From Hydrangea macrophylla (lineage: Eukaryota > Streptophyta > Magnoliopsida > Cornales > Hydrangeaceae): DNA of 64,000 bases. Below the pieces are notes generated by a model. It saw nothing but the letters and a program-made list of their open reading frames with translations. It was not told where the DNA came from and did no database searches. The stretch lies in the NCBI GenBank assembly GCA_033977485.1, contig CM066990.1, positions 10,136,501-10,200,500 of the forward strand. The letters are read 5' to 3'. The first letter of the stretch is position 1. Every line of letters starts with the position of its first letter. The position numbers and the translations under genes are program-made. Of the stretch, positions 47,510 through 58,718 are shown in pieces.

Positions 47510-49745
47510 TTAACAAAAAAAAAAAGCCAAACGGCACTGTACAAAAGTACAAGGGGCATACCTCAGGATATACAATCAGCACAAAAAAAGAAAATGCATC
47601 CAGACAATGCAACAAAGGATAGGAAAACACAAAAACCAAGGACCCAGAGTGAGGCCCATCCTAACAACCAAAAGCACAAAGCAAACTAACAAAACTTCAC
47701 AAAATAAACAAAACTCAAGAAAACATTAAGGCAAGGTCAAGCCAATCAAAACATGAGGACCAAAGCAAAACGCCCAAATTATGTAGTAATGACTCATCTT
47801 TCAATGAACTGAGGAAGATGGGGATCGTTCTTCCATGTAGTTTGAATCTGTAAGGAAATTTGGAGACAGATGTCTTGTAACACTCTTTCCTTAGGCTTCA
47901 CTTCTAGTTTGAAACTACGAGCATTCCTTTCTTTCTAAAGGCTATACACAACCAAACCAATGCACATTTTAGGAACAACCTGCCTTGGAGTCTTCCCTTT
48001 CCACTTGTTCGCTGCCCAGGCCACAAGATCATCCCAAGAGGGGGCAAAATAAGAGATTTCCAACCTGTTAAGAATTCCCTGCCACACATAAGAAGTATAT
48101 GAGCAATTAAAGAATAAATGGTCATGCGATTCCGAAGCTTTGTGACAAAAAACACAAGCAAGAGGTCCTGGTGTGTAAGTATAAATTCTATCATGAGTGG
48201 ATAATCTATGAAGAATAGCCAACCACATAATAAAACTATATTGAGGTATATAACCTGGGAACCGTGTGAGGCCATACCAAGGAACTTTGGGATAGTGAGT
48301 TCTAACATAATCCCAAGTGTTGACAGAAGAGAACACATTACTTGGGGAGGGTAACCATTGAATCACATCACTAGTGGTAGTAGGGAGAGGCAAGGAATGT
48401 AATTGGCCTCTAATATCCATTAATTCAAGAGTGTTTGTAAGAGGCCAATTCCATTCACTACCATTAATTACATCAGAAACTTTGGCATTTAAAGGGATTG
48501 CAACATCATATTGGACACGTCTTCCAACACTGTCCAAAATAGGACCCATAGGATGCCAGTTATCATGCCAAAGAAAGGTGCCACACCCATTACCAATCCT
48601 ATGCTTAAGCATTGGTCTAGCCATAGATCTAAGTTTAAGGAGCTTTCGCCAATACTAGGAGCATTGGGATGGGGGCTTGACTTCCCAAAAACTTTTTCCT
48701 TTCAACATGTAAGAATGTATCCAGTCCACCCAAATAGACTTGGTTTTAGAAGTAAAAATAGCCTAGATATGTTTAAGGTTTAAAATAGAGTTCAATTGAG
48801 TAAGATTTTTAAGACCAAGACCCCCTTCCTTATTAGGTCTACAGACTAAATCCCAAGCAACTTTAGCACTATGTGCCTTATCAGTTCCTCCGGTCCAAAG
48901 GAATCTACACATTAAACTCTCAATATGCTTAAGAACACTTTCAGGAAGAATAAACATGGCGGCCCAATAGTTTTGTATCCCTCCAAGGACCGATTGGATA
49001 AGTTGAAGCCTGCCAGCATAAGAAAGAAATTTAAACGGCCAAGAAGTGATTCTAGAGGTGATTTTCTGGATGAGATCATCACAGTCTCCCTTCTTTAGTC
49101 TAGTGGTGATCAACGGAACACCTAGGGACTTCATTGGGAGGGAACCAAGGGTAAACGGGAGACATCGACATATATCATTAGACGTGCTTTCCTCCATTCC
49201 TGCAATAAATAAACTGCTTTTGTTATCATTAGCCTTCATACCAGTAAAGTTATAAAATTGCTCTAAGGATTTTTTCATAACTGACGCAGAATTCACATCA
49301 CCATTGAAAAATAAAATAAGGTCATCAGCAAAACAAAGGTGGGAGATTTTGAGTTTATCACATCTCCAATGGTATTTAAAATTAGAAGCTTGGTGGATGT
49401 TATGCTTAATCAATTGGCTAAGAGTATCCATGACAAGAACAAAGAGGTAGGGTGACATAGGATCACCTTGCCTAAGACCTTTAGCACCCTCAAAGTACCC
49501 TACAGATTCCCCATTAAAGTTAATAGAGTACTTAGGGCTGGTAATACAGGCTCTAATCTACCCTTTTATCCTAGGCGGAAAACCTAGAATATCAAGGAGA
49601 TCAAGTAAAAACTCCCAACTCACACTATCATAAGCTTTCATAATGTCCACCTTTGCCGCAGCTTTAGGATGGCCAGAAGGCTTATGATAGTCTCTCATAA
49701 GGTCCTGGGCCAGAAGAACATTGTCACTGATTTTTCTACCCTTTT
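47510..49745 (-). mobile_element. 5'-truncated L1-type LINE inserted in the PMD gene
   Basis: Minus-strand ORF2 C-terminal portion in one uninterrupted phase from about 49745 to the stop at 47794, followed by a 3' UTR to about 47510. It starts mid-RT, as 5'-truncated LINE copies do. The tail in element sense is T-rich (a run of T, then GTTAAATT), not poly(A). Target duplications were not found. It lies within or at the edge of the intron beginning at 47504, opposite to the host gene. Confidence 0.85.
47794..49740 (-). pseudogene. LINE ORF2 (reverse transcriptase to zinc-binding C-terminus), four stops
   Basis: Order: KGRKISDNVLLAQD and KAYDSVSWEF (RT fingers/palm, about 49590-49740), GLRQGDPMSPYLF (about 49430-49470), catalytic FADD in LCFADDLILF (about 49315-49345), thumb MKSLGVPL, then zf-RVT-type GCGTFLWHDNW, IMWLAILHRLSTHDR, CVFCHKASESHDHLFFNCSY (Cys/His residues intact), and KERNARSF near the end. 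Stops at 49558-49560, 48763-48765, 48655-48657 and 47935-47937 all replace conserved Trp codons (before IRACI, AIF, YWRKL and KERNA). No frameshift seen. It would have done target-primed reverse transcription in the nucleus. Confidence 0.9.
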
Positions 49746-51764
49746 CTACCTTCTTGATGGACATATTGGGGTGCTCTCTATTGAGCACCAAGGGAGATCG
49801 AATCTCCGTGGCGCTGGTGTGGTCTTTGGAGTACATAGACCAGATTTACTAGTACGATTAGTCTGGTGTTGGGTTAGCCATCTTGTATAGGCACATGGGA
49901 GAGATATCTCGGGATCGCTCAGCCTCCACTGCCGACTTCTGGAGGGCATGGGAGGTACATTCTTATTTTCTTCTTTTTTTTATTATTATCATATTTTTAT
50001 TTTCCTTTCAATCAACTTTTAAAAGACTGTGACCCTTACCCTTCTCTCTCTCTTTTATTGCAGATTTGGTCTCACGAGTATCTTCATATGATGTCACCCA
50101 ATACACGACCAGTGGACACCCTCATCATGCCCCAGGGACTGAAGTGGGCGAAGGACCGAGTGGGGCAGAAGACTGGGACCCATAATTTTATCTCATTTAA
50201 GAACTTCCTAAAGACTCTACAGGTGCAGCATGTGGAGTGGCAGCCCTGGAAGGACGTTCTTCCTGAGGCTCTAGATGGGATACGACGGTCGGGTGGGTAC
50301 AACCCGCAGAGGAATCTATTGGACGGCCCCGAGGTTAGGGAGTGGTACTTAGGCGAGAGAGTGATCAGGCAGTCACTAATGGCTCTTGACTATTTTGTGC
50401 CACATCCCCCTCCTGCTTACATGAGGGCCATGGATACGCTCCAGGGCACCCAGCTTATGGCTGTTTTTGAGGGAGTTTCGATTTAGGCACTCGTGGAGTC
50501 TCCAGATGGATACGCAGCTTTCCGTGCTACGAAGCTGATGAGGAATATCCCCTTGATGGAAGTGACTCAGGTGAGTCTTTTTCTTTGCTTGCTTTTTTTT
50601 TTTTTGAGTTCTCATATGTTTTCTTTTTGAATTCATTTCTTTTGCTTGCAACCTGTTCCTGCCGCGACTCAGACCCCAGCTTTGCCGCCTTGGGATTGGA
50701 GTATCAGGATCGTTTCCTATGGTAAGCAGGTCGTGATTGAGGTCCACCGGTATCCTTCGGGCCATCATTCTGCTCCAGTATGATCATGTACCGCAAGACT
50801 TTGTGGGGGAGGACTAGCTTTATGCTCATAGCATCAGAGACTGGATACATGGCCGGGAGTGGAGGGTAAGCTTATCTGACCCTATTTCTGATTCTTAAAT
50901 CCTCATTCTGCTTCTTTTAATCCCTTTTCATTGATCTTTCTGGCTTAGGCTGATGGGGCACAGGTGCTTGCCGAGGCTCAGGAAAGAGCCAGGGTAAGTC
51001 GAGTTGACTCCCTTTGTTCGCACTTTTTCAAATTTATTTAAAATAGACTTTGTCACTCACTTTTCTTTTATTTAGGATGGTGAGGTCAGGAAGCTGACCC
51101 AGCAAGTGATGATGCTTGAGCAGTGGCTTCGACAGTTTGGGATAGATCCTGGTGGAGATTATGGAGGTGCTGGGCGAGGTGGAGATGGAGGTAGTGGCAG
51201 TGGTAGCGGCAGAGGTAGAGGGAGAGCCAGAGGTGATGGCGGCGAGGGCGGCACAGATTCGGAGGAGCAGCCTCTTCGACGTGTCACACTCCAGGCTCGG
51301 GGCCGCGGCCGGGGCTGGGAGTGCTCTTCTCTTTCTTTCACTTTATATTTTGAGTATTCATGAGGATACACATACACTGGGATGACTGTATTACACACAC
51401 ACACACATACACCTATTTTGATGATAGCTCTAGGATTGCCAGTAGGATAGGCATCCGCATATCTTTTATTTACTGCACTTGTATGCTTTATGACTATTTT
51501 TATCTTTTCTGCTTTTACTATTACTCACTGTATGTGTGACCATAGCTTGGTCCTTCTATTTTAACCTTGGATGCTTCCATCTACTTTATTTGTTTAAAAT
51601 GAATGAATGAATGAATGAATGGATGGATGCATGCAACCATGGCTTGGTCTCGCTTATACGTGATGCATGATGTCCACGCTTATATACTCTGTCTGCAAGT
51701 GGGTTGAAAATATTACAACCAAACCCTTGCCAAAATAAAACTCCAAATGACACTCGGTTAGGCC

Positions 51765-51880
51765 TTTGCGGCACTCAGTGAATGCCGCAATGACAGTCAG
51801 TGAATGTCGCAATGGCGTTCGCGGACTGCCGCGCGGCACTTCGTTGAGTGTCGTTCTGCTTTATTGACTGTTGCGGGTAG
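51765..51880. repeat. hairpin-unit array 3, upstream of the DUF7745-like gene
   Basis: Cleanest copy of the unit: GCGGCACTCAGTGAA followed by TGCCGC at 51769-51789, then GACAGTCAGTGAATGTCGC, GGCGTTCGCGGACTGCCGC and GGCACTTCGTTGAGTGTCG. Ends about 90 bases before the ATG at 51968, with a pyrimidine-rich leader between, as for the PMD gene. Confidence 0.7.
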
Positions 51881-51967
51881 GTAGGCAGCTTTATTCTCCT
51901 ATTTATTCCACTTTCTTCCCCCAATACTCCGCAAAACATTCTTCTCTCCTCTTCACTTCTTCCCAAA

Positions 51968-53041
51968 ATGGCCACCATTAGCTCTCAAATCCTCTTCCCA
52001 TGGATGGATGCTCTCTTCGGCATTGATAGGCTAAATTTTGAGTGTTTCAGATTGAACGACCTCTTCTCTTTTGACGAATGTTTTTGAATATCATTGATGA
52101 GGGATCCCTCCTTTTATGTCTTCCACTTTGGTTCCCATGAGGTCTGCCATTTATTCGAAGAGTTCAGTGCTATACTTCATACCGACCCTTTTGCGGATCT
52201 GGTGGTTCCACCGATGCAGGTGGGCTATGTTCAAGATTTGGCTATCCTGCTCCATACATTACGGAGTGCTGCGAGCTCTTTTGTTCATGATGGATATATC
52301 GACTTTGAGCAACTTTCCTCGGTTTATGCTCCCATGGGAGATCCTTATGACGGTGGATATTAGATTATTTGGCATAGTGCACTATCGATTGCCATGCTCT
52401 CTTACTTTCTCTTCCAGTCATCTTCCGATATTCTCATAGCCATTGTTTGTGGTCTGTGAGAGATGAAAAGTGCCATCATGCTAGTTCTCGGTGAGACCTT
52501 GATAGGCTTGGATAGTGCTCACACTGATGGGGCTATGTTATCTGAGGGAGCCCCTTTTGTCTTACAGATTTGGCTCATGGAATGCTTGGACCTATTTATG
52601 CATCCTTCACACCTCTGGGAGCTGCTTCCTTATGACTGCATGAGATTTCATCACTTATTCTATTCTGACGATGCTTGGCTTGATTGACTCCAAGGCCTCT
52701 CTTTAGGCGACATTTGCTGGGCTTACCGGACTTGGGCTTACCGCTCTGTCGCTGTGCGGCTTCCTGGGAGGCTCGGTATTTGGTTGCCTGGTCTATACGC
52801 TACTACCTTCTACATTCCCGGTCGAGTGGTTTGTCAGTTTGGACTTCTTTAAGACATTACTGGGGATATTGCTACTGACTTTACGAGGAGTTCGATCATG
52901 CGTTCCTCTATTGTGAAGGCTTTTGTCGAGGCTTGGCATGACAGGGTAGCTGCTCCCTTTCGGAGGATTCCTGCTTTGGTCATACCTACTGCCGAGTACC
53001 TCTTGCAGATTTAGACCTTGGTTGAGAGACAGACTCCATAG
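51968..53041 (+). pseudogene. DUF7745-like gene of plant retroelements, decayed
   Basis: One 358-codon phase from ATG 51968 to TAG 53039 with six premature stops (52085, 52361, 52457, 52685, 52850, 53012) and no frameshift. Motifs: DPSFYVFHFGSHEV and LFEEFSAIL (residues about 44-66), then VLGETLIGLDSAHT, SEGAPFVLQIWLMECLDLF (about 170-215), and FYIPGRVVCQFGLL (about 280-294). The pattern 'rFG..E...t.EEf.aiL' followed by 'P.llQiWl.E.l.l' is what I recall of plant DUF7745 proteins. Upstream it has the same hairpin array and pyrimidine leader as the PMD gene. Function unknown; family name moderately sure. Confidence 0.55.
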
Positions 53042-53801
53042 ACATGTATAAAGCAAGACGGGACAAAGTTTTACTTTACAAAATTTTTGACTAATCCTGT
53101 CTACTTTCTTGCACCTCTAAATGTTTTATGTTTGAAAAGAATGTTTCGGCATGTTCAATCAACGTGTTCACTCTTTCAGTTTATCTTTAAGTTATAAAAA
53201 TCCCCCCCTTTCAAAATCTCTTCTTGGCTTTGGTTACTTTGCTTTGAATCTTTACTTAAAGCTTTAATCATCATATACCATGAATTCTCATTTGTTCTTT
53301 TATAGTACTTATTTTGATGACCAGGAGATCCAGAGACGGGTTCAGATATTATCTGGGTTCTTTTTGGTTTAGCAAACGAAGTTTGCCCCTAGTTTTGGGG
53401 CTTTGGAATGATTCTGAGCAAACTCCCGTTTGCCCCTAGTTTGGCATAGGGATTTTCTTTTGGGTTTCTCATAGACCGAGGGCTTTTGAGAACCCGCCTA
53501 CTTATCCCCGAATCGGTATCAGGTCCGCAGTAGTTCGATTTAAGGCTTAACTAAAAGTGCCACTCGGGTGATTTATTAATGACTGAACCGAGCTGGTTGC
53601 CTATGTATATCCTAGTGGGAATTAGGTCGAGCGTAGTTCATCAAGGTAGGAGGTTTTGAAAAAAAAATAAGGCTTCAAGCAAAATATTTTTTGAGGCGTT
53701 CGAGGTTAATTGGTTGTTTAAATTCAACCCCGTCCAGGTCCATAAGATAAGCTGCTCCTCTAGAAAGGAGAATCTTAATAATGTATGGCCAGACCCAGTT
53801 T
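53042..53801. other. ORF-free stretch after the DUF7745-like gene
   Basis: Contains two GTTTGCCCCTAGT motifs, a segment reading GAGCTGGTTGCCTATGTATA-like sequence near 53590 that faintly echoes 44399-44430, and an A-rich run near 53660. Interpreted as untranslated or internal sequence of the Tat-like element up to the D insertion edge. Confidence 0.35.
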
Positions 53802-55059
53802 TGTAGCACCAAGAATTTTTTAGAAATTCCACGTAGGAATATAAGAATAGTGACATCACCATAGCATGGTTACAGAAGGTCTATTAGGATGACCGTAGTT
53901 AGGAATCCTTATCAGGATCCTTAGCAATCGTCTTGACGACTTGATTCGAATCTAGTGCCTATTTAAATAAGTCATAATCTCAACGTTTTAAGTTCCATTA
54001 AGAATTCATAGACAGACTTGAACTTAAGCCTGTACACAGCCCTGTACATGCATCTTCTTCTACATGTGTTCACTTTCATAGTCTAGTGCATACTTTGGGA
54101 CTTAGGTGCATATCCCTATGCACGACCCGAGAGTGGGACCCAGACCACTACTACCTTGTGCTCCCACAATCTACCCTTGGAGACACACACATACACATAC
54201 ATGTATACCTTGTAATGTTCCAACCACACAACCAAATTCCCCTCACCCCTCCCTCTATCTAAGACACTCACCCCCCCCAATTTAACCTCTGCTATTCAGC
54301 AACTCATACCCCACAAGCTGCCCAAATGGACTGCTACATAGAGAAAACGAAAGAGAGAGCTTGAGAGGATTGATTATTTTTCCCCCCACACTTATACCCG
54401 TAAACACCATACACCCATACTTTTTGTATACACACAACACCCCCATATCTGTCTCATAGTGTATCACACACACACCCATGCTCAGAAGAAGAAGGAGAAG
54501 CAAAACGAAGAAGAGGAGGAAGAAGAAGTTGATTAGAGGCGTTAGAGAGGAACCGAGACCCCCTGAGGTAAACCACACACCCCATTTTTCATTCTGGGCA
54601 CATGCATGTCACTTAGACACTCTTAGGATCACATGTATACCGCCAAACAGAGCCTAAGGCTCTCTGTGAGCTCCGGTGGCCATTGAAGCTCCATAATGGG
54701 GCTTGATTTTGAAACCATAACCAAAGCCCCTTTTTATAGCACCATTGTGACCCTCATGGCCCCAGGAACAGCCCCTTAGAACAGTTCTTGATTTTGTATA
54801 GGTTTAGACATGCATGCAGGCCATTATTCTTTTTAATGGCTAAAAGAATAATCTCATGGTTCGTACAACAAATGAGAAAACTAAGGTCAGTGCTCAGAGT
54901 ATGTGATAGAGGAGAGAGAATCAATCATTTTGCCGTTGGTTTCATTGATTTCTATGGAAGGATGAGTGAGTTATGCGGAGAGAGAGTTTTTCGGCGAATC
55001 GCGGGTCACCGGTGGCGTCGGGATCGCCGGAGAAGAAGAAGAAACCCGTTTGCGTTTCG

Positions 55060-55535
55060 GGTTATAACAACTAGGCTAGGGTCGGGTCTGGGTGCGGGTC
55101 AGTCTGTATGTATAAGTGGGTAAGTGTCTGGGCTTGGATCGAGTTTTAAAAACCCGTGGGGCGGGGCGAGTTTGGGTATTTAGTCCGGGTCGTGATGAGT
55201 CTATAGATGGATTAGGGTTTGGGTCAAGCTTGGTTCAGGTGCGGGTCAACGGGTTGGGCTGTGTTGTGAGTAGGAATGGGTTTGGGTCAGGTTTAGGTAA
55301 GGGTAGTTGGGTTGGGTCAGGTAGTAAGTGAGTATGGGTCTCGAGTTCGGGTTGGTTCAACCCAAATGGGTTCTCGGGTTGGGTTTGTGTGAGTGTGTAT
55401 CTGGGTAGCCCGTTTAGGTTTTCTTGGGTCGGGTTTGACACAGCGGGTCACGCGTTTGGGTTTCTCTGGGAGTATAAATGGATAGTCCATTTAGACCAGG
55501 TCAGTTCGGGTTGACCCGTCGGGTCTGTCAATTAT
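55060..55535 (+). repeat. GGGT-rich tract in LTR D
   Basis: Dozens of GGGTC/GGGTT/GGGTA triplet-G blocks on the plus strand at short spacing (such as GGGTCGGGTCTGGGTGCGGG near 55079). Strand-asymmetric, and able in principle to form G-quadruplexes. Not a regular tandem repeat. Confidence 0.8.
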
Positions 55536-55540
55536 TATTA

Positions 55541-55573
<33 letters not shown>

Positions 55574-56984
55574 GTATTTATAGATTTTAAATAATTTTAA
55601 TCATTATAAATGTATTAAAATGTATTATTAGTACATTTACTTTATGGAATATTATTATATAATATTTTTGATATACTAAGTATAATTATAATATGGTAAT
55701 AATATAATTATTAATTATATGGTAATTTATAAGTATAATATAATTAGTTTTAAGGGTATTTAAATGGTGTTTAAAAACCTATATATATTTATAAATTCTA
55801 GAAAATTTGGGTAATGACCCTGGGACTATTTTATTATATAATATATATTATAAAGCTATAATATTATAGTCTAGTATTTTTAATAATTATTAAGAAGCTC
55901 TTTTATGAGTATATTAATTATTAAAAATATCAAACGAGCTCCGAAAATTATGAGATAAATACTAGTAGTGTATTTTAATATCTAGTATTTAATAAAAATA
56001 CTTCCAAGTACTGATTTTCCAGTATAGGTATATTTATGTATTCAAATCCCTTTTCGGGTATTTTCGGGTATATGTTATCTTCGATAATTCATAATAAATA
56101 ATCTAGTACTGCAAAAATTACGCGGTCAGTTCCCTGAGTCGTAGAATAATGTCTAGAACTTTTCCTTAAAGTTTAGTGACTTTTTGACTCGGTCGAAAAT
56201 ACAGCCTATCTTTTAGGGCCTGCATTAGTGCAATAAGCCCTGCATATTACCTCGTGAAACGCGACGGACTCCGATTTGAGTCTAGTCAATGGCATTAGAC
56301 TTAGAATGACATGTAGATCACTACCTTGAGGTTTTTAACCTCATTTGGTAAAATTATCATTTTGCCCCTATAGTTGTACTCATACATTATTACTGTGTAT
56401 TCCGTTTATTATTGTAGAACTTGACGATTATCTACTTTTCGAGGATCGGTGACCCGAGGTGAGTTTCCTAACCTCACTCTAATCCTAATAAGATTAATAT
56501 AAGATGTTTTAAAGCTACCTGTATGAGGTTTTGTATAAGTAATATGTTGATTTATCATGCTACATATATTCTATTAATTATAAGACTATGCAAAGCATAT
56601 TATTTTAGTGCTATCGCATACGTTAGCATGTTAAGAGTATTTATCTATATGATTATTGGTATCAAATCCATGTTCTATATATTACGTTTCTACTGCTATC
56701 TGTTAAATGCACGTTTTACGATGTTGTTGACTGGAATAGATAACACATACCACGTTAATAATAAAGAGGAATAAAAGTAGATTTGCATCTGAGTATTGAT
56801 AGTGGACACATGTGCATTTCATGACATGTGTCAGTATGTGTTGTGTGAGAAAAAGATGTGTTTGATAAGAATGTGAATGAGATGAGGTATGTGTATGTGA
56901 AAGAGATGTGATTGCTAGATCCTATGGATCAACGGCTGACGAGCCGGGTGGACGTGGATGGTTAGGGTTCCTAGCGCGCCTCTC

Positions 56985-57175
56985 ACCGTTGAAGACGTTC
57001 GGTGATGCGCATACATGGTTGAAGACGTCCCATGTATCGTTGAAGACGTCCGGCTAGTGCTCTAATATGCTTCTCAGCCGTATAGATGACCGGTGATTGT
57101 ATACACATAGTTGAAGACATCCCATGTGCCAGTTCTATTGTTTACAGGTAGTGTGCACCGTGAAGACGTCCGACG
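56985..57175. repeat. GAAGACGTC minisatellite in LTR D
   Basis: Irregular units containing (G/T)TTGAAGACGT(C/T)C and CATG; six anchors between 56990 and 57170. It occupies the same LTR position as the minisatellites in C, E, H and I. Confidence 0.75.
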
Positions 57176-58032
57176 ACCTATCAAGGGAATAAGTATGAAT
57201 CGGTTGTTATAGCATGTTATGATCCTTGATATACCACGTGTTGCCAAGTGGATAAGAAAGAGAAAGTGAATGACGAGATTGAGTTGATGAATAAAAGGGT
57301 TTGGTTCGAAATGATTTGGTTTTGGAAAGTTTTGGTTTTAAAATGAAATGGTTTTGAAAAGTATCTGTTTTGAAAAGTAAGAGTTGGGAGTAAGTCGCAT
57401 TGGTCATGCATTTGCATGCACGAGGATATAATAAGGAGAATGTATTCTAGGATGTTATATTTATATGTCTATCTGTCTTATTGAGACATCTACTATGTCC
57501 GTGGTGAGAATGCGTCTGTTGATAAGAGATTAACCATACATAAAGATACTAAACTATGACGTGAGTCGAGAGATGTTTTGTATTTATTGATTATTGTGCG
57601 GTTGAGACTCTCACTCAGCCTTGTTCCAAGGCTGATGGCATGTTACACCCTGGGAATTCGTATGCCCAGAGTGTTGCAGGTTTGAAGATAGATAGAAGAG
57701 TTCAGGATGCAGTGCCGTGGAGCCAAGGGAATTAAAGCCTTGCCGAAGATCTGATAGACAGTTTCTCAAGTTTTTAAGCTTATATAAATTGTTTAGTATA
57801 GCCTCTTGTATTAGGATTGAAGTTATTGTGACTCTTGTTTAATTTCCGTTGCTGTATTTATACTCTGATAAGTTTAGGTCATGCTTATGCTCTAGAATTT
57901 CCCTTATGATTGCACGGTGCAGAGTTAGAAGGACAAGATGGTTAACAAACTAGTCACGTGTCTACGGACCCATAAAGGAAAATTTTTATTTTCCCTATTT
58001 TTGGCTTACTCCGGGGCATGACAGGGTTTTAG

Positions 58033-58046
58033 TGGTATCAGAGCCT
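58033..58046 (+). other. element D primer binding site (tRNA-Met type)
   Basis: TGGTATCAGAGCCT about ten bases after the LTR end at 58023; matches the canonical initiator tRNA-Met complement. Confidence 0.9.
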
Positions 58047-58157
58047 AGGTTTAGGCATTTACCGTTTGTCCTATGCACTTTAAGTTATAAACCATTAGAT
58101 CTTTTCCCCACTTATGAAGATACTAACCTTATGATAGTTTATATTGGATAGGTTAGC

Positions 58158-58718
58158 ATGGAACCCTTTTATGTCCAAGATGGATTTGGAGGACATTGGG
58201 TATACCCAGATCGTATAGAGCCTGCGGACCCAGTGTTGTACCGGCAAAGGATTTGATAGAGTACCCAGCAGCATTTGGAGGAAAACATGTGGCATGATGT
58301 ACATATATTGGGAATTGAGGACCCAGAGATCCTGCAGAGAGAGGCACATTACTGAGAAAGCACCCGTAGACTTGTTCATCAGGAAGCAGCTGAGATGACT
58401 CAGGACTGCTATACCCTCCGAATCATGACTTTTCGAGTTAAGCTGACACCCCCACCATGACCCGTAAGACCACCTCTTGCTATGCCACCCCCAGTACAAG
58501 AGGAGTCCATAGCTGATGCACCCTTAACCGCTGAGTCAGTCATGGGGACTGATAGGGAGGAGGATGATGATGGAGAGGTTACGGTAAAGGACATCAATTT
58601 CGTGGAGGATGCTGATTCTGCAGTCAATGTTGACCCAACTGAGAATGTGGGCGAGGAACCACCCAAGAGAGACATAGCTGAGAAGGGAGGGCCAAAGGTC
58701 AAGGACCAGGATGATTGA
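58158..58718 (+). pseudogene. element D conserved pre-gag ORF with acidic tail
   Basis: One 187-codon phase from ATG 58158 to TGA 58716 with four premature stops (TGA-TAG pair, TGA, TGA) and no frameshift. N-terminal FYVQDGFGGHW parallels FVDDSFGGH of element C; HLEENMWHDVHILGIEDPEI followed by REAHY parallels the LEKGMW...HPTEI..NAYHY block; the tail is rich in Asp/Glu (DREEDDDGEV). Located immediately after the primer site, as in C and E. Function unknown. Confidence 0.65.

Larger units (their letters stand above)
46296..51363 (+). pseudogene. plant mobile domain (PMD) gene, multi-exon, interrupted by a LINE and by stops
   Basis: Exons with GT-AG borders and continuous phase: 46296-46412, 47066-47503, about 49751-49954, 50064-50570, about 50650-50865, 50949-50993 and 51076-51363. 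Exon 1 has a 14-C run coding Pro. Exon 2 carries the PMD core (LVERWWDTTNTFHFDFKEMT, LDFSMIEGIPFGGE). Exon 3: FLMDILGCSLLSTKGDRISV. Exon 4: PRGLKW-like PQGLKWAKDR and WQPWKDVLPE. The last exon ends in a Gly/Arg-rich tail. Defects: TAG at 49850, 49859 and 50484, a frameshift in exon 5, and a LINE at about 47510-49745 in intron 2. PMD proteins occur in plant transposons and in the nuclear MAIN/MAIL silencing factors. No catalytic site is known to me. Confidence 0.8.
42030..53801 (-). mobile_element. Tat-like LTR element, 3' portion carrying two antisense genes
   Basis: LTR and polypurine tract at the left, then tandem repeats (44640-45790), a PMD gene (46296-51363) and a DUF7745-like gene (51968-53041), both on the plus strand, antisense to the inferred element transcript. 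Antisense extra ORFs, some with a plant mobile domain, have to my knowledge been reported in Tat-lineage elements. gag, pol, primer site and the 5' LTR are absent, so membership of the genes in this element is inferred from position. The right end is cut at or before the LTR of D at 53802. An ORF-free stretch at 53042-53801 contains GTTTGCCCCTAGT motifs (about 53393 and 53430) resembling the polypurine tract region. Confidence 0.5.
53802..58023 (+). repeat. element D 5' LTR (4222 bp)
   Basis: TGTAGCACC at the start, GGGGCATGACA at the end, then a tRNA-Met primer site. The first 470 bases recur at 61678-62149. TATA-like CTCTATCTAAGAC at about 54257 (the other copy reads CTCTATATAAGAC). Then a GAA-rich leader (54480-54560), a GGGT-rich tract (55060-55530), an (ATT)n run (55537-55573), AT-rich sequence, a GTGAG...CTCAC motif (56459-56477) and a GAAGACGTC minisatellite (56985-57175). 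Exceptionally long for a plant LTR. Confidence 0.87.

Noticed and set aside
48374..49255. Plus-strand frames opposite the LINE
   Set aside because: Shadows of ORF2, whose minus-strand frame carries the FADD and zinc-binding motifs.
51106..51404. Gly-rich protein as a separate gene
   Set aside because: It continues the PMD gene: acceptor at 51075, matching phase, and no start codon needed.
54282..54578. Hydrophobic minus-strand protein
   Set aside because: Lies in LTR D over GAA-rich leader sequence; the Phe/Leu run is the complement of GAA/AAG repeats.
58409..58702. Ser-rich minus-strand frame
   Set aside because: Shadow of the acidic ORF of element D.
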